DNA from: an uncultured Rhodospirillales bacterium
Lineage (GTDB): Bacteria > Pseudomonadota > Alphaproteobacteria > CACIAM-22H2
NCBI GenBank assembly: GCA_937926175.1
Contig: CALANV010000013.1
Location: 124,001-188,000 of the forward strand
Direction: 5' to 3'
DNA: 64,000 nucleotides
The position numbers and the translations under genes were made by a program. Positions 8,801 to 16,977 of this stretch are shown here, piece after piece (within the stretch, counting starts at the first letter, position 1; every line of letters starts with the position of its first letter). Below the pieces are notes generated by a model. It was not told where the DNA came from, ran no database searches, and worked only from the letters and a program-made list of their open reading frames with translations.

Positions 8801-9984
8801 CGTGGTGTCAGCGTCGCATCGAGTACACGGAAGAATTGGGCGCGCCCGCGCAAGCCCGCGAAGAGCTCGTCGTCCGTCCCGGTAAGCCAGGCCTGCGCAC
8901 CGAGCGCCGCGATCTCGTCGAACAGCGCCGCGCGGCGGGCACCGTCGAGATGTGCGACGACTTCGTCGAGCAGGAGCAGCGGCGGCTGGCCGCGCTCGAC
9001 GGTCAGCTCGCGCGCGACGGCCAGAATGATCGACAGCAGGAGTGCCTTCTGCTCGCCGGTCGAGCACTCGGCCGCCGGGCGGCCCTTGTCGGCGAAGCGG
9101 ACGGCGAGATCGGCGCGGTGCGGCCCCGCACTGGCGCCGCCGAGCTGTGCGTCCATGCTCCGCGCGCTGGCGAGCGCCGCCCTGAGCCGCTCCTCGGCGG
9201 CGAGCGCCGGCATCTCGGCGAGCCAGTCATGAACATCTCCGGTCAGCGCAACGGCGGCGCTCGGAAACGGACCGATTCCTTCGGCCGCGGCACGATCGAG
9301 ACGCGCGGCGACCATTGCGCGGGCCGCGGCGATCGCGATGCCGTGGCGCGCCATGCCGTCCTCCAGCGCATCGAGCCAGGCCGGATCGGCCGATCCCTCG
9401 GCGAGAAGACGGCTGCGTTCGCGCAAGCAATGCTCATACGCGGCGACGCGGCCGGCGTGTTCGGGATCGAAGCCGAAGACGAGGCGGTCGAGGAAACGTC
9501 TGCGCGCGGACGGCCCCTCGAGAAACAGGCGATCCATGTCGGGCGCGAGCCACACGACGCTGAGAACCGCGGACAGGTCCTTCTGATGCGCCGTCCTGCC
9601 GTCGATGCGCACGCTGCGGCGCTCGCCGCCGTCGCCCTCCCGGCCGGTGCCGATCGACCGCGTCCCGAGCGACGTCTCGAGCATTACGGCCACGGCCCAG
9701 GGTCCGCACGACGTGCCGTCGGTCGCGCGGCGGTCCGGCTCCGTCAGTTTTGCCCGGCGCAGGCCACGACCCGGGGCAAGAAAGGACAGCGCCTCCAGCA
9801 CGTTGGTCTTGCCGGCCCCGTTCGGTCCAGTGAGAACGACGGGTTCGCGTCCGACATCGACGCGCAGCCGGGCATAGCAGCGGAAATCGGACAGCGTCAG
9901 TCGCGTGATGGCGGCAATGCCACGATCCGCCGCGACGTCGCCGGCTGCTCCGGGATGTATGGGGCGAGGGGCGAGTCCTGCCAC
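8797..9984 (-). CDS. recF: DNA replication and repair protein RecF
   Basis: SMC-like ATPase that loads RecA at ssDNA gaps with RecO and RecR. 395 residues. Walker A GPNGAGKTN at 53-61, the ABC signature region STGEQKALLLSIIL, and Walker B LLLLDEVVAHLD near the C-terminus are all visible. The DNA-binding strand TRLTLSDFRCYARL begins near residue 27, so about 25 N-terminal residues precede the usual start; an internal start is possible, but no good alternative ATG exists. The stop overlaps the gyrB start and the gene begins 13 bp after the dnaN stop, in keeping with a dnaN-recF-gyrB operon. Confidence 0.95.
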   Translation of the reverse strand: MAGLAPRPIHPGAAGDVAADRGIAAITRLTLSDFRCYARLRVDVGREPVVLTGPNGAGKTNVLEALSFLAPGRGLRRAKLTEPDRRATDGTSCGPWAVAVMLETSLGTRSIGTGREGDGGERRSVRIDGRTAHQKDLSAVLSVVWLAPDMDRLFLEGPSARRRFLDRLVFGFDPEHAGRVAAYEHCLRERSRLLAEGSADPAWLDALEDGMARHGIAIAAARAMVAARLDRAAAEGIGPFPSAAVALTGDVHDWLAEMPALAAEERLRAALASARSMDAQLGGASAGPHRADLAVRFADKGRPAAECSTGEQKALLLSIILAVARELTVERGQPPLLLLDEVVAHLDGARRAALFDEIAALGAQAWLTGTDDELFAGLRGRAQFFRVLDATLTPR

Positions 9985-9997
9985 GTCCGCTCCTGCC

Positions 9998-11116
9998 CTA
10001 GACCCGCATCGGCATGAGCACGTAGAGCGCGCTCGTATCGGTCACGTCCTGAACGAGCGTCGGCGACGCCGCATCGGCCATGGAGAATCGTGCACCCTCG
10101 CCCTCGATCTGCTGGGCGATGTCGAGCAGATAGCGCGAGTTGAACCCGATCTCGATGGGCGCACCGGTATAGCGCACCTCGATCTCCTCGGTGGCGCTTC
10201 CGGCATCCGGACTCGTCGCCGACAGAGTGAGCTGGCCATTGGCGATGGTGAGCTTCACGGCGCGCGACTTGTCGGTGGAGATGGTCGAGACGCGATCCAC
10301 CGCCGCCGCAAAATCGCGGCAGTTCACCTCAAGCACCTTGTCGTTGTTCGTCGGAATCACGCGCTCATAGTCCGGAAACGTGCCATCGATCAGCTTCGAG
10401 GTCAGAATCGCGTTGTCGAAGGCGAAACGGACGCGCGTGTCGGACAGGCCGACCGATACCGTACCTTGCGTTTCATCGAGCAGCTTGCGCAGCTCCATCA
10501 CCGTCTTGCGCGGGATGATCACGCCGGGGATCTTCTCGGCGCCGGCGGGCAGCGCCATTTCCATGCGCGCGAGCCGGTGCCCGTCCGTCGCGACCGCGCG
10601 CAGAACCGGCAGGCCATTGCTCTGTCCCGCGTGGAAATAGATGCCGTTCAGGTAGTAGCGCGTCTCCTCGGTCGAGATCGCAAACCGCGTGCGATCGATC
10701 ATGCCGCGCAGATCGGCCGCCGAAAGCTCGAAGCCGTGCTGCAGTTCGCCGCCGGCCATCTTCGGGAAATCCTCGGCCGGAAGCGCGGCAAGGGCGAAGG
10801 TCGAGCGCCCGGCCCGCAGCGTCACCTGGCCCTTGTCCCCGGCGGCTTCGAGGCCGATCTGGCTTCCTTCGGGCAGCTTGCGCACGATGTCGTAAAGGGT
10901 GTGCGCCTGTACCGTCGTCATGCCGGTGCGGCTGACCTCGGCGAGGACACTTTCGACGATGGCAATGTCCATGTCGGTCGCGGTCAGCGACAGCTTGTCC
11001 TTGGCGGCCTCGATCAGCACGTTCGCAAGGATGGGTATGGTATTGCGGCGCTCCACGACGCTCTGCACGTGGCCCAGGGCCTTGAGGAGCGCGGTGCGTT
11101 CGATCGTCAATTTCAT
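9998..11116 (-). CDS. dnaN: DNA polymerase III beta subunit (sliding clamp)
   Basis: Ring-shaped processivity clamp that tethers DNA polymerase III and many repair proteins to DNA. 372 residues, the standard length, with the three repeated clamp domains. Recognisable landmarks are the N-terminal MKLTIERTALLKALGHVQSV, the segment RSTFALAALPAEDFP, and the C-terminal ALYVLMPMRV, whose hydrophobic pocket binds clamp motifs. It is preceded by a candidate extended -10 promoter about 140 bp upstream and separated from dnaA by pcp, an unusual insertion in an otherwise conserved order. Confidence 0.98.
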   Translation of the reverse strand: MKLTIERTALLKALGHVQSVVERRNTIPILANVLIEAAKDKLSLTATDMDIAIVESVLAEVSRTGMTTVQAHTLYDIVRKLPEGSQIGLEAAGDKGQVTLRAGRSTFALAALPAEDFPKMAGGELQHGFELSAADLRGMIDRTRFAISTEETRYYLNGIYFHAGQSNGLPVLRAVATDGHRLARMEMALPAGAEKIPGVIIPRKTVMELRKLLDETQGTVSVGLSDTRVRFAFDNAILTSKLIDGTFPDYERVIPTNNDKVLEVNCRDFAAAVDRVSTISTDKSRAVKLTIANGQLTLSATSPDAGSATEEIEVRYTGAPIEIGFNSRYLLDIAQQIEGEGARFSMADAASPTLVQDVTDTSALYVLMPMRV

Positions 11117-11253
11117 GGCGCTGAGTTGGCGTCCTTTTGGTTGTAGAGGGCCCCGGTCATCCGGCTGCCCGGCGGGCTTCCGGACCCCCCGGAAACCGCC
11201 CCCCGCACGGCCGCCGGCGGACGCAGCCGGCTCGGCCTTCCGACAGGAGTGTC

Positions 11254-11281
11254 AGTATATCAGAAGGGGTTGAAATTTAAA
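11254..11281 (-). promoter_or_regulatory. candidate dnaN promoter (extended -10)
   Basis: On the minus strand TTTAAA (11276-11281) is followed after 16 bp by TGATATACT, an extended -10 with hexamer TATACT at 11254-11259. This gives a leader of roughly 130 nt before the dnaN ATG. The rest of the spacer down to 11117 is GC-rich with no other signal. The -35 element overlaps the T-tract of the preceding terminator. Confidence 0.5.
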
Positions 11282-11312
11282 CGGATTTCCTCGTCATAAG
11301 GTGGGAAATCCG
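11273..11312 (-). terminator. rho-independent-like terminator after pcp
   Basis: A perfect 9-bp stem CGGATTTCC / GGAAATCCG (11282-11290 with 11304-11312) and a 13-nt loop are followed on the minus strand by TTTAAATTT (11273-11281). It lies 9 bp beyond the pcp stop, between pcp and the dnaN promoter, so it probably separates dnaA-pcp transcription from dnaN-recF-gyrB. The T-tract is interrupted, so efficiency is uncertain. Confidence 0.6.
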
Positions 11313-11321
11313 GGGCCGTTT

Positions 11322-12008
11322 TCAAGGGGTTGAGCGCGCCTTCCGGCGGGTCCTGGCGAGGCTCGTTTCAAGCACAATTTCGACGGCGCGGCGAAGCGTG
11401 GGGAACTCCATCGAGGCGAGGCGGCCAAGCTCGTGCTCGCCGCCGCGGGCCAGCATCTCGGCGACCTGCGCCCGCAGATACGGCAGATGAACGAAGCCGC
11501 ACGGCACGCGGGGCGAGGTCGCCCGCAGAAAACGGTACATCGCCGCATTGCAGAGATACGTGCCCGCCGTGTTCGACAGCCGTGCGGGGATGCCGTGACT
11601 GAGCAGCGCCTGTCGGATGCGCGGCAGATCGAGCCGGGACCACAGCGCCGGCCCCGCCCGCGGATCGAGCGCCTCCGCCTCGACGAGACGGCCGGCGTTG
11701 TCCGGGATCTCGAAGGCGGCAAGGTTGAGCGCGACCCGCTCCAGACGAATGACGGGCTCGCCCGCCGCAAGGCCAAGATTGACGATGACGAGCGGGTCGA
11801 GTTCGCTCAGGATCGTCGCGATCGCATCATCGAGACGCGCGAAATCGACCGGCAGGATACGGCCGACGACATCGACGCCGCCCACGACCGCGCCGTCGAG
11901 CCGCCGCGCCAGTTCGGCAGAAGGGTTCAAGCTGTGCCCGGCAAACGGCTCAAAGCCGGTCACGAGGGCGACCCCGGATCGCCGCCGCCTACGCCGCGTC
12001 GAACTCAT
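11322..12008 (-). CDS. pcp: pyrrolidone-carboxylate peptidase (pyroglutamyl peptidase I)
   Basis: Cysteine peptidase of family C15 that removes N-terminal pyroglutamate from peptides in the cytoplasm. 228 residues, slightly longer than the usual 210-215 because of an Arg-rich start (STRRRRRRSG). The active-site triad is visible: Glu90 in IRLERVALN, Cys153 in SNTAGTYLCN and His174 in GFVHLPYL, together with the N-terminal signature GFEPFAGHSLNPS. It is placed between dnaA (72 bp upstream) and dnaN, an uncommon position. A terminator follows, so it is probably co-transcribed with dnaA. Confidence 0.93.
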   Translation of the reverse strand: MSSTRRRRRRSGVALVTGFEPFAGHSLNPSAELARRLDGAVVGGVDVVGRILPVDFARLDDAIATILSELDPLVIVNLGLAAGEPVIRLERVALNLAAFEIPDNAGRLVEAEALDPRAGPALWSRLDLPRIRQALLSHGIPARLSNTAGTYLCNAAMYRFLRATSPRVPCGFVHLPYLRAQVAEMLARGGEHELGRLASMEFPTLRRAVEIVLETSLARTRRKARSTP

Positions 12009-12080
12009 CGGCGTCCGTTAATGGCAGGGCCGGCGCCGGTCATTCGGCGCAAGCGGCAGCGAGCCGACGCCCGTCCCGGC

Positions 12081-13502
12081 TCACGCCTCAAGCATGCGGC
12101 GGAGGAGCTCGATGTCCTCCGAGAAGCTCTGATCGGTCGCGCGCAATTCCTCGATCTTGCGGACAGCATGCATCACTGTCGTGTGATCGCGACCGCCGAA
12201 CTTGCGGCCGATTTCCGGCAGCGAGCGGGACGTCAGCTGCTTGGCGAGATACATTGCAACCTGCCGTGGACGCGCGACCGCCCGGGCGCGCCGCGGGCTG
12301 TGCATGTCGGCGAGACGGATCGAGTAGTGCTCGGCAACGCGCTTCTGGATCTCCTCGATCGTCACGCGACGGTCATTGGCGCGTAGAAGATCGTGGAGGA
12401 CCTCCTGTGCGCTCTCGAGCGTGATCGGGCGGCCGACGAGCTGGGCGTGCGCCACGATGCGGTTCAGCGCGCCCTCGAGCTCGCGGATGTTCGAAGTGAT
12501 CTTGTGCGCCAGGAACTCCAGCACCTTCGGCGGCACGCTGACGCCGAGCTGTTCCGACTTCGACTGCAGGATGCCGAGCCGAAGTTCGTACGTGGTCGGA
12601 TGAATGTCGGCGACCAGCCCCCAGCCGAGGCGCGAACGCACCCGCTCCTCGAGCCCCTCGAGATCGGTCGGACTCTTGTCGGCGGAGAGGACGATCTGGC
12701 GGTTCTGGTCCACCAGCGCGTTGAATGTGTGAAAGAACTCTTCCTGGGTGGAGTCCTTTCCGCTGATGAACTGGACGTCGTCGATCATCAGGACGTCGAC
12801 GGAACGGAACTGTTCCTTGAACGCCATCGTGTCCTTGAAGCGCAGCGCCCGGATGAACTGGTACATGAACTTCTCGGCCGAGAGATAGATCACCCGACGC
12901 TGCGGATGCCGTTTGCGGATGTGCCAGGCAATCGCATGCATGAGGTGGGTCTTGCCGAGCCCCACCCCGCCATAGAGGAACAGCGGATTGAACGGCACCT
13001 TCGCCTCGTCCGCGACGCGACGGGCTGCCGCCGTCGCGAACTCGTTCGACTTGCCGACGACCCAGTTCTCGAACGTGAAGCGCGGATCGAGCGGTGCACC
13101 GAAATCCTCGCGATCCTCGGACGTCACCGCCGGAGCGGCCTCGGGCTGTGGCGAGGTGCGCGGCGCGATCGGCGTCACGGGACGGCCGCCATGCACGGCT
13201 TCGAGCCGTCCGCCGGCCGACGGTTCAGCGCGCGGCGGGCTCGCCTGCACGACGATCTCGATGCTCCGGATCGCTCGGTTCTCCATGCTCCAGAGCGCGC
13301 GGATGCGATCCGCATAATGCGACCGCACCCAGTCCCGCATGAAACGGGTCGGGACGGCGATCTTGATTTCGCCACGGTCGACCGAAACGAGTGTCAGTGG
13401 TTTCAGCCAGCTCTTGAACGCGGCTTCACCGAACTCGGCCTTGAGCTTACCCCGGATACGCGCCCATTGCGCGTCGATCGACGTATCCGTTTCCTGCGCC
13501 AT
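12081..13502 (-). CDS. dnaA: chromosomal replication initiator protein DnaA
   Basis: AAA+ initiator that binds DnaA boxes, melts oriC and loads helicase. 473 residues. Domain I (AQWARIRGKLKAEFGEAAFK), a Pro/Ala-rich domain II at about 88-135, and domain III with Walker A GGVGLGKTH at 178-186 and Walker B LMIDDVQFISGK are present. Domain IV carries the DnaA signature GGRDHTTVMHAVRKIEEL. The gene starts 3 bp after the stop of a rhodanese gene, so translation is probably coupled. No cluster of DnaA boxes was recognised nearby, so the window does not itself reveal oriC. Confidence 0.98.
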   Translation of the reverse strand: MAQETDTSIDAQWARIRGKLKAEFGEAAFKSWLKPLTLVSVDRGEIKIAVPTRFMRDWVRSHYADRIRALWSMENRAIRSIEIVVQASPPRAEPSAGGRLEAVHGGRPVTPIAPRTSPQPEAAPAVTSEDREDFGAPLDPRFTFENWVVGKSNEFATAAARRVADEAKVPFNPLFLYGGVGLGKTHLMHAIAWHIRKRHPQRRVIYLSAEKFMYQFIRALRFKDTMAFKEQFRSVDVLMIDDVQFISGKDSTQEEFFHTFNALVDQNRQIVLSADKSPTDLEGLEERVRSRLGWGLVADIHPTTYELRLGILQSKSEQLGVSVPPKVLEFLAHKITSNIRELEGALNRIVAHAQLVGRPITLESAQEVLHDLLRANDRRVTIEEIQKRVAEHYSIRLADMHSPRRARAVARPRQVAMYLAKQLTSRSLPEIGRKFGGRDHTTVMHAVRKIEELRATDQSFSEDIELLRRMLEA

Positions 13503-13505
13503 CGT

Positions 13506-13955
13506 TCAGTCCTGCGTCCAAGGCAGTCCGGCCGCCTTCCAGCCGGAGACCGCACCCCGATGCCGGGCGGAATCGTGCGGTCCTTCAAATCCACCGGCCA
13601 GATTGTAGCAACGACGATACCCGCGCGCCGTCATGGCGATCGCCGCGGACTTCGAGCGGGCACCCGAACGGCAAAGGAATATCACGGGAGCGGTCTTCGG
13701 CACGCCGGTCGCCTCGAGCTGCATCGCGAAGTTCGGATTCTCGATCATGCGCGGAGCGGGATCGGCAGTCCAGTTCTGCCAGGGTATGAGCAAGGGTTTC
13801 TTGCCGATCGAGGAAAGATCGGGCAGACCGACGAACGACCACTCGGGTTGAGAGCGGACATCGACGAGAACGGCGGCTGCATCGCTCGACAGCAGGCTCC
13901 ATGCCTCCTGCGGCGAAAGATCGCCCGCATACCCGCCCGTCGTTTCACCCGCCAT
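13506..13955 (-). CDS. rhodanese-like domain protein
   Basis: Single-domain rhodanese of 149 residues, probably a sulfurtransferase or sulfur carrier in the cytoplasm. The conserved start of the fold, AVLVDVRSQPEWSFVGLPDL, is at about 28-47. The catalytic loop is CRSGARS with Cys95, followed by the amphipathic LAGGFEG region. The start is the ATG at 13953-13955; the open frame continues 24 codons upstream but that part is low-complexity. The stop lies 3 bp before dnaA. Rhodanese genes next to dnaA are known in alphaproteobacteria, but a functional tie to replication is not established. Confidence 0.9.
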   Translation of the reverse strand: MAGETTGGYAGDLSPQEAWSLLSSDAAAVLVDVRSQPEWSFVGLPDLSSIGKKPLLIPWQNWTADPAPRMIENPNFAMQLEATGVPKTAPVIFLCRSGARSKSAAIAMTARGYRRCYNLAGGFEGPHDSARHRGAVSGWKAAGLPWTQD

Positions 13956-14395
13956 CGCTTCGCCGCCCCTTTGCTGCGCCGCCGTGCCCTTTCGTCGCGT
14001 ACGGCTGCAACATCCCCTAGCACTCACACCCTAACGACTCATTTCCGTTGCCCGCCTCCCAACACCTTCGGCATCGAGCACGAGCCCCCGGCGAGGACAA
14101 TACGAAGACCGATTTCGCCCCCGAAACGCCCGACCCTGTCTTTTTCGTCGTATATCAGAGACGACGACCGCCACTTGTGCCTCCGAAATATTGGTTTCGA
14201 CGATCGTCAAACGCGACTCTAGTCACCCCTCGCAGGATGCGCAACGTGATCGAACGGGGAACATGGAAGAATCGTGGACCATCGTTGCGTACACGCCACG
14301 ATATGCATGGGCGATCGAGAATCTCGTCTAGATTTTCGGAAACTTGGGATCACGTATATCAACCGATGCGCGCACCGCACAAAAACCAGTGAGCG
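13956..14395. other. spacer upstream of rhodanese-dnaA
   Basis: A 440-bp intergenic region, less GC-rich than its surroundings (for example TTTTTCGTCGTATATCAG near 14151), presumably carrying the promoter of the rhodanese-dnaA unit. GATATACG on the minus strand near 14150-14157 is a possible -10. I looked for DnaA boxes (TTATCCACA-like) and CtrA sites and found none closer than 6 of 9 matches. No ORF with a recognisable product. Confidence 0.4.
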
Positions 14396-14433
14396 AAAAA
14401 AAGAAATGCCCGCGCGCCTCTTGGCGTGCGGGC
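14396..14433 (-). terminator. rho-independent terminator of rpsT
   Basis: On the minus strand the stem GCCCGCACGCC / GGCGCGCGGGC (14423-14433 with 14408-14418, 11 bp with one wobble) and a 4-nt loop are followed by ATTTCTTTTTTT (14396-14407). It lies 65 bp downstream of the rpsT stop. This is a textbook intrinsic terminator that isolates rpsT from the dnaA transcription unit. Confidence 0.88.
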
Positions 14434-14497
14434 GTTTCCTAAACCACCGCTGCGACTTTGAATCCATCGCTGCGGTTTATTTAAAAGCGTCTCGCGG

Positions 14498-14758
14498 TTA
14501 AAGCGCCTTGATACGAGCAGAAAGACGCGACAGCTTGCGCGCGACAAGATTCTTGTGCACGACCTTCTTTGCGGCACCGCGCATCAGCTCCGGCTGCGCG
14601 ATACGCAGAGCTTCCCGTGCCGCTTCCTTGTCGCCGCTGGCGATCGCCATCTCGACCTTCTTCAGATAGGTCTTGATGCGCGACTTACGTGCGCGGTTGA
14701 TTGCCGCGCGCCGCTCCGCCTGACGCGCGTTCTTGCGCGCGGATTTCGTCTTGGCCAT
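14498..14758 (-). CDS. rpsT: 30S ribosomal protein S20
   Basis: Primary 16S rRNA-binding protein of the small subunit. 86 residues starting MAKTKSARKNARQAERRAA, the standard S20 N-terminus; the rest is helical and Lys/Arg-rich (KKVEMAIASGDKEAAREALR, KNLVARKLSRLSARIKAL). The frame is open for 22 codons upstream, but the canonical start is at 14756-14758. It is monocistronic, bounded downstream by a strong terminator. Its location beside dnaA is conserved in alphaproteobacteria. Confidence 0.98.
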   Translation of the reverse strand: MAKTKSARKNARQAERRAAINRARKSRIKTYLKKVEMAIASGDKEAAREALRIAQPELMRGAAKKVVHKNLVARKLSRLSARIKAL

Positions 14759-14844
14759 TGCCGTCTCGATCCGTCCGAATTGTCGAGAAGGCGCGTTTAT
14801 AGCCCCGGCATGTCCTGCCGTCAACGGCGCGCCCCGGCCGCGGT

Positions 14845-15621
14845 TTACCGGTGCTTGAACTGCGGCTGGCGCTTCTCGACGAACGCCGACATCCCCTCCT
14901 TCTGATCCTCGAGGGCGAACGTCGAATGGAACAGCCGACGCTCGAACCTAACGCCTTCGGAGAGGGTGGTTTCATAGGCCCGGTTGACCGCCTCCTTGAC
15001 CATCATCACGACCGGACGGGACATCTCGGCGATCCGCTGGGCGGTCTTGATGGCCTCGTCGAGGAGGTCAGCGGCAGGGACGACGCGGCTCACGAGCCCG
15101 GCACGCTCGGCCTCTGCCGCATCCATCATGCGACCGGTCAGACACATTTCCATGGCCTTGGATTTGCCGACGAAACGCGTGAGGCGCTGCGTGCCGCCGG
15201 CGCCGGGAATGGTGCCGAGCGTGATCTCCGGCTGCCCGAACTTTGCCGTGTCGGCGGCCAGGATGAAATCGCACATCATCGCGACCTCGCAGCCGCCGCC
15301 AAGCGCGTAACCGGCGACGGCGGCGATGATCGGCTTGCGGCACGTGGTGATCCGCTCCCAACCGTTGGTGATGAAGTCACGCAGATACGCATCCATGTAC
15401 GTCTGGTCTTTCATCTCCTTGATATCGGCGCCGGCGGCGAAAGCCTTTTCGTTGCCGGTAATCACCACCGCGCCGATATTGTCGTCCGCCTCGAATGCGT
15501 CCAGCGCCGCCCCAAGCTCCGTCACCAGCGGCGTCGACAAAGCGTTCAGCGCCTTCGGTCGATTGAACGTGATCAGGCCGACACGGCCACGGGTTTCAAC
15601 CAGAATGTTCTGGTAAGCCAT
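14845..15621 (-). CDS. enoyl-CoA hydratase (crotonase family)
   Basis: Hydrates trans-2-enoyl-CoA to 3-hydroxyacyl-CoA in fatty-acid beta-oxidation. 258 residues, typical of mitochondrial-type short-chain hydratases (ECHS1-like). Both catalytic glutamates are visible: Glu112 in GYALGGGCEVAMM and Glu132 in FGQPEITLGTIPG. The oxyanion-hole region AFAAGADIKEM is at 60-70 and the C-terminal trimerisation helix includes EGMSAFVEKRQPQF. High similarity to the short-chain group suggests broad use on C4-C16 substrates. It sits upstream of rpsT on the same strand and may share transcription with the secreted-protein gene behind it. Confidence 0.93.
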   Translation of the reverse strand: MAYQNILVETRGRVGLITFNRPKALNALSTPLVTELGAALDAFEADDNIGAVVITGNEKAFAAGADIKEMKDQTYMDAYLRDFITNGWERITTCRKPIIAAVAGYALGGGCEVAMMCDFILAADTAKFGQPEITLGTIPGAGGTQRLTRFVGKSKAMEMCLTGRMMDAAEAERAGLVSRVVPAADLLDEAIKTAQRIAEMSRPVVMMVKEAVNRAYETTLSEGVRFERRLFHSTFALEDQKEGMSAFVEKRQPQFKHR

Positions 15622-15671
15622 CGATTGTCTCCAGCCGTTGATTCCCGGTTTCGGGATGCGCCGCCGGCTTT

Positions 15672-16055
15672 TCAGTCCGGCGAAATGAAGAAACGAACCA
15701 TCAGGCGCCGCGGGTCGGCGCCCCCACGCGGATCGAGAAACTCGAGGCGAAGGGTTTCGCCCTCGCGAACATAGCTGTCGGAACCGATCGCCTGCCAGCC
15801 GAGCTGGGGCAGGGTGCGCGCATAGAAATCGCGCACCGCATCACGCGCCACCGCGCCCTCGGCATAGGCCTCGACGATGCGCCCGGCGGGCGCATCGAAT
15901 ACGACGCCACGGTCCGCGAGCACCACGAGGCCCGGCATGAGCGGCATGTCCTCGATACCGTCGACGAAGCGATCGGCGGCCACCGCCGCGCCACCCGTCA
16001 CGACATGTGCCCCCAGCGCGACAAGGCCTAACAGGTGTGACAGAACCCGCAGCAT
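15672..16055 (-). CDS. small secreted protein of unknown function
   Basis: 127 residues with an N-terminal signal peptide (MLRVLSHLLGLVALGAHVV, cleavage likely after AVAA near residue 27). The mature part is about 100 residues, with a segment FVDGIEDMPLMPGLVVLADRG and a C-terminal half RDFYARTLPQLGWQAIG leading to RLMVRFFISPD. It looks like a small periplasmic alpha/beta domain. The gene is 18 bp downstream of mutM and 50 bp upstream of the hydratase, so the three are probably co-transcribed. I recognise this arrangement from other alphaproteobacteria but know no function. Confidence 0.8.
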   Translation of the reverse strand: MLRVLSHLLGLVALGAHVVTGGAAVAADRFVDGIEDMPLMPGLVVLADRGVVFDAPAGRIVEAYAEGAVARDAVRDFYARTLPQLGWQAIGSDSYVREGETLRLEFLDPRGGADPRRLMVRFFISPD

Positions 16056-16073
16056 GGTGGCTCTCTAGCTAGC

Positions 16074-16943
16074 TCAGCGTTGCCGTTTCGGACAATAGAA
16101 AGTGGAACGCCCGCCTTGCACGATACGCTTGACAAAACCGCGACAGTCGCAGTGGGGGCAAGGCCGCCCCTCGCGATCATAGACGGCCCAAGCATGCTGA
16201 AACCAGCCGGCTTCGCCCGACGCCTGGACGTAGTCGCGCGCCGAGGATCCACCGGCCGCGATCGCGCGCCGTAGAACATCCTTGATCGCCGCCGTCAACC
16301 GGACCGCGCGCTCGCCCTGGACGGTCCCGGCGCAGCGCCGCGGCGAGATTCCCGATGCGTACAGGGCCTCGCACGCATAGATGTTGCCGAGACCGGCGAC
16401 GACCCGCTGATCGAGCAGCGCCGCCTTGATCGAGATCTTGCGTCCAGCGAGCGCGGCGGCCAGAACATCCGGCGTGAACTGGTCGGACAGCGGTTCCGGC
16501 CCAAGTCCGGCAAAGCGCGGATCGGCATCAAGCTCGTGAGCGGCCACGAGATCCATCAGGCCAAACCGGCGCGGATCGGAAAACCGGATCGTCGTGCCGG
16601 CGTCGGTGGTGAACTCCACATGCTCGTGAAGACCGGGGTCGTCGGGCGAACGCGGTCCGATCACGAGCCGCCCGGTCATGCCGAGATGTATGATCAGGAT
16701 GTCGTCGCCCATGACGGTCCGGGTTCCGGCATCGGACGGCGCCTGACCATCCAGTCGCACGAGGATGTATTTCGCCCGCCGGTCGACCGAAAGGATGCGC
16801 CGTCCTTCGACGCGCTCGCAAAACCGCGGCGGAAACGGAATCCGCAGATTCGCCCGACGCTGCAGCAGGCGAACGAACCGCCGCCCAACCAGATGGGGGC
16901 GGATGCCGCGTACGACGGTCTCCACTTCGGGCAGCTCGGGCAT
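16074..16943 (-). CDS. mutM: formamidopyrimidine-DNA glycosylase
   Basis: Base-excision repair enzyme removing 8-oxoguanine and formamidopyrimidines, with AP lyase activity. 289 residues. The catalytic N-terminus PELPEVETV (Pro2, Glu3) and Lys58 in RRAKYILV are intact. The helix-two-turn-helix includes GLGNIYACEALYASGISP. The C-terminal zinc finger has Cys262, Cys265, Cys267 and Cys284, but the position expected to be the fourth ligand (CPxC) is Arg287, giving CPKRQR. The gene is divergent from ubiE and 34 bp from it. Identity is certain; zinc binding may be altered. Confidence 0.96.
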   Translation of the reverse strand: MPELPEVETVVRGIRPHLVGRRFVRLLQRRANLRIPFPPRFCERVEGRRILSVDRRAKYILVRLDGQAPSDAGTRTVMGDDILIIHLGMTGRLVIGPRSPDDPGLHEHVEFTTDAGTTIRFSDPRRFGLMDLVAAHELDADPRFAGLGPEPLSDQFTPDVLAAALAGRKISIKAALLDQRVVAGLGNIYACEALYASGISPRRCAGTVQGERAVRLTAAIKDVLRRAIAAGGSSARDYVQASGEAGWFQHAWAVYDREGRPCPHCDCRGFVKRIVQGGRSTFYCPKRQR

Positions 16944-16977
16944 GACCGGAACCTAGCCCAAACCGGTCAGCCGCGCT

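Noticed and set aside
8801..9067. N-terminal extension of gyrB by 89 codons
   Set aside because: The extension lies inside recF, is Arg/Ala-rich and does not resemble GyrB; the ATG overlapping the recF stop gives the normal N-terminus.
13956..14497. Possible oriC upstream of dnaA
   Set aside because: Only weak 6-of-9 matches to DnaA boxes and no clustered sites or AT-rich 13-mers were seen, so the location of oriC cannot be claimed.
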